Made by a program: the position numbers and the translations under genes
Source of the DNA: JAZKFT01 sp039925965
GTDB lineage: Bacteria > Bacteroidota > Bacteroidia > Chitinophagales > Chitinophagaceae
Direction of reading: 5' to 3'
DNA: 64,000 bases
Assembly: GCA_039925965.1 (NCBI GenBank)
Contig: JBDSXW010000022.1
Location: 106,794-170,793, forward strand
Shown: positions 62,438 to 64,000 of the stretch, in pieces
Position numbering within the stretch: position 1 is the stretch's first letter
Layout of the letters: each line of letters opens with the position of its first letter
The notes under the pieces: model-generated
What the model was told of the DNA's origin: nothing
The model's input: the letters and a program-made list of their open reading frames with translations, nothing else
The model's database searches: none

Positions 62438-63727
62438 TTACTTGCCGAATTTCAATTTCTTACCAGGGTAATAAGCGATGTCGCCCAGTTGCTCTTCTAT
62501 ACGGATCAGCTGGTTATATTTTGCGATCCGGTCCGTGCGGCTGGCGCTACCGGTTTTAATTTGCCCGCAGTTGAGCGCCACGGCGAGGTCGGCGATGGTC
62601 ACGTCTTCGGTTTCACCGCTGCGATGACTCATGATCGTATTGTAACCGGAATGCTGCGCCATGGTTACGGCATTGATGGTTTCGGTGATGGTTCCGATCT
62701 GGTTTACTTTTACCAGCAGTGCATTGGCGATGCCTTTATCGATACCTGTTTTTAAACGCTCAACATTGGTCACAAAAAGATCGTCGCCCACCAATTGGCA
62801 TTTGGTACCAACTGCTTCGGTCAGCATTTTCCAGCCAGCCCAATCGTCTTCTGCCATACCATCTTCAATACTGGCGATCGGGTATTGTTTTACCCAGCTG
62901 GCCCAATAGTTCACCAGCTCTTCGCTGCTCATGATCTTGCCATCACTTTTATGAAAAACATATTTCTTTTTCTTAGCATCCCACAGCTCGCTGTTAGCGG
63001 CATCCATGGCGATCACAATCTGGCTGCCGGTTTTGTAACCAGCGGCAGTAATGGCTTCCAACACGGTTTCAATGGCTTCTTCGTTGCTTTGGATGTTGGG
63101 CGCAAAACCACCTTCGTCACCCACATTGGTGCTAAAGCCTTTCTTTTTCAGAACGGTTTTCAGCACATGAAATATTTCCACGCCCCAACGCAAGCCTTCG
63201 CTAAAGCTGCCAGCACCTACAGGCACGATCATAAATTCCTGGAAGTCGATTTTGTTATCCGCATGCGCTCCACCATTTAGGATATTCATCATCGGCACGG
63301 GCATGGTCTTCGCATTGGTACCGCCGATATAGCGGTACAATGGGAGGCCACTCTCTTCGGCAGCAGCTTTAGCCGCAGCCATACTCACTGCAAGTATAGC
63401 GTTTGCGCCAAGATTACTTTTATTAGGCGTTCCGTCGAGGTCGATCATCAACTGGTCGATACCTGCCTGGTCTGCGATATCCATACCAAGGAGGTTGGGC
63501 GCAAGGGTTTCGTTGACGTTTTTTACTGCTTTCAACACGCCTTTACCACCGTATTTTTTCTTGTCGCCATCGCGAAGCTCTGCTGCTTCATGAATGCCGG
63601 TACTGGCGCCACTTGGTACGGCAGCACGACCTAAAATGCCTTCTTCGGTTAATACGTCTACTTCTACGGTAGGATTGCCACGGCTGTCTAATATTTGCCT
63701 GGCGTGGATACTTGCGATGTAACTCAT
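62438..63727 (-). CDS. eno: Enolase
   Basis: Glycolytic conversion of 2-phosphoglycerate to phosphoenolpyruvate. 429 residues, normal length. Motifs: ARQILDSRGNPTVEVDV, GASTGIHEAAELRDGD, metal ligands in VIAMDAANSE, SIEDGMAEDDW and LVGDDLFVTN, and the signature LLVKVNQIGTITETINAV with SHRSGETED. Start MSYIASIHA is standard. It stands alone with its own terminator, next to the fragment graveyard. Confidence 0.97.
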   Translation of the reverse strand: MSYIASIHARQILDSRGNPTVEVDVLTEEGILGRAAVPSGASTGIHEAAELRDGDKKKYGGKGVLKAVKNVNETLAPNLLGMDIADQAGIDQLMIDLDGTPNKSNLGANAILAVSMAAAKAAAEESGLPLYRYIGGTNAKTMPVPMMNILNGGAHADNKIDFQEFMIVPVGAGSFSEGLRWGVEIFHVLKTVLKKKGFSTNVGDEGGFAPNIQSNEEAIETVLEAITAAGYKTGSQIVIAMDAANSELWDAKKKKYVFHKSDGKIMSSEELVNYWASWVKQYPIASIEDGMAEDDWAGWKMLTEAVGTKCQLVGDDLFVTNVERLKTGIDKGIANALLVKVNQIGTITETINAVTMAQHSGYNTIMSHRSGETEDVTIADLAVALNCGQIKTGSASRTDRIAKYNQLIRIEEQLGDIAYYPGKKLKFGK

Positions 63728-63917
63728 AGTGTTATTTGTTTTCGATTTACTTGAATGGGGGCGAATTTAACCCAAGTTGCAGCAAAACAGTCAATTTTCG
63801 GTTATTTTTCATGATTTTCTGATGCTATTTGAGTTACAATCGTTGCTGGTAAAGGGTTTTGCTTTTGAATTTAGTTTGTAGTACACAGGGGGGTGTTCGA
63901 AGTCCGGAACCCTTTTT

Positions 63918-63925
63918 TAGCTTTG
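63918..63925 (+). promoter_or_regulatory. Possible -7 element of the transposase
   Basis: TAGCTTTG fits TAnnTTTG six bases before the transposase ATG. No -33 TTTG at 20 bases. Confidence 0.4.
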
Positions 63926-63930
63926 CAGCC

Positions 63931-64000
63931 ATGTATTTAAAGGTTTCCTTTAGGCATAATCCCGCTATTAATAACACTGCCGCTTACTATCGGCTGGTAG
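63931..64000 (+). CDS. Insertion-sequence transposase, IS1634-like, 5' part
   Basis: The frame runs off the window after 23 codons: MYLKVSFRHNPAINNTAAYY then RLV. This start is familiar from IS4-superfamily/IS1634-type transposases of Bacteroidota (MYLK-SFRHNPAT-x-YYRLVES). The left end of the element probably lies near 63885, where ACAGGGGGGTGTTCGAAGTC begins, but no inverted partner is visible inside the window. Confidence 0.6.
   Translation, partial: MYLKVSFRHNPAINNTAAYYRLV

Overview
The window looks like a chromosomal segment of a Bacteroidota bacterium, most likely Chitinophagaceae or a close relative. The evidence is SusC/RagA and type IX secretion (sorting-tail) proteins, DUF5606, LVIVD and ORF6N families, a methionine synthase split into two polypeptides, promoters of the TTTG-N20-TAnnTTTG type, and starts without obvious Shine-Dalgarno sites. 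Most of it is housekeeping DNA. No tRNA, rRNA, CRISPR array or intact phage was seen.

Layout: 1-4.2 kb holds the end of a zinc phospholipase-like gene, a POT peptide transporter and purD. 4.5-11.5 kb is the rod-shape cluster mreB-mreC-mreD-mrdA-rodA. 11.5-13.5 kb holds a DUF4143 ATPase gene broken by a stop codon and a metallo-beta-lactamase-fold hydrolase. 13.8-20 kb has a DUF5606 protein, an M3 oligopeptidase, a 56-residue secreted Cys/Lys peptide, and a minus-strand membrane-lipid group (CPBP protease, DUF2007, cdsA, psd). 20-31.6 kb has a VOC protein, rplS, tatA, gatA, a lytic transglycosylase, pabB, an acidic protein, purA, rarA, mscS and sodA. 31.8-40 kb has a TPR protein, a split metH with a broken ORF6N gene between its halves, YceI, an OB-fold protein and icd. 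40-43.4 kb is poorly conserved: DUF6629, small unknown proteins, a decayed gene and msrA. 43.6-53.6 kb has an ECF sigma factor coupled to a membrane/beta-barrel protein, LVIVD and outer-membrane proteins, fabH, a T9SS cargo protein, a membrane patatin and DUF1003. 53.6-56.8 kb has a damaged RelE-type toxin-antitoxin pair, ctaA, rnhB and a Sua5/YciO protein. 57-62.2 kb is a graveyard of polysaccharide-utilisation fragments joined end to end (LamG/DUF4983, SusC, GH31, DinB). 62.4-64 kb has eno and the start of an IS transposase.

The most unusual signals are palindromes and repeats. Three related hairpins beside the broken ORF6N gene each encode a version of that family's RSQ-x-x-T-S motif, and the best of them does so on both strands. 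Three exact 32-bp tandem units precede the broken ATPase. A long palindrome forms the last codons of ctaA next to the broken toxin-antitoxin pair. A 7-bp microsatellite lies inside metH. Many intergenic spacers are built from short, region-specific repeated words. The metH leader is long and strongly structured.
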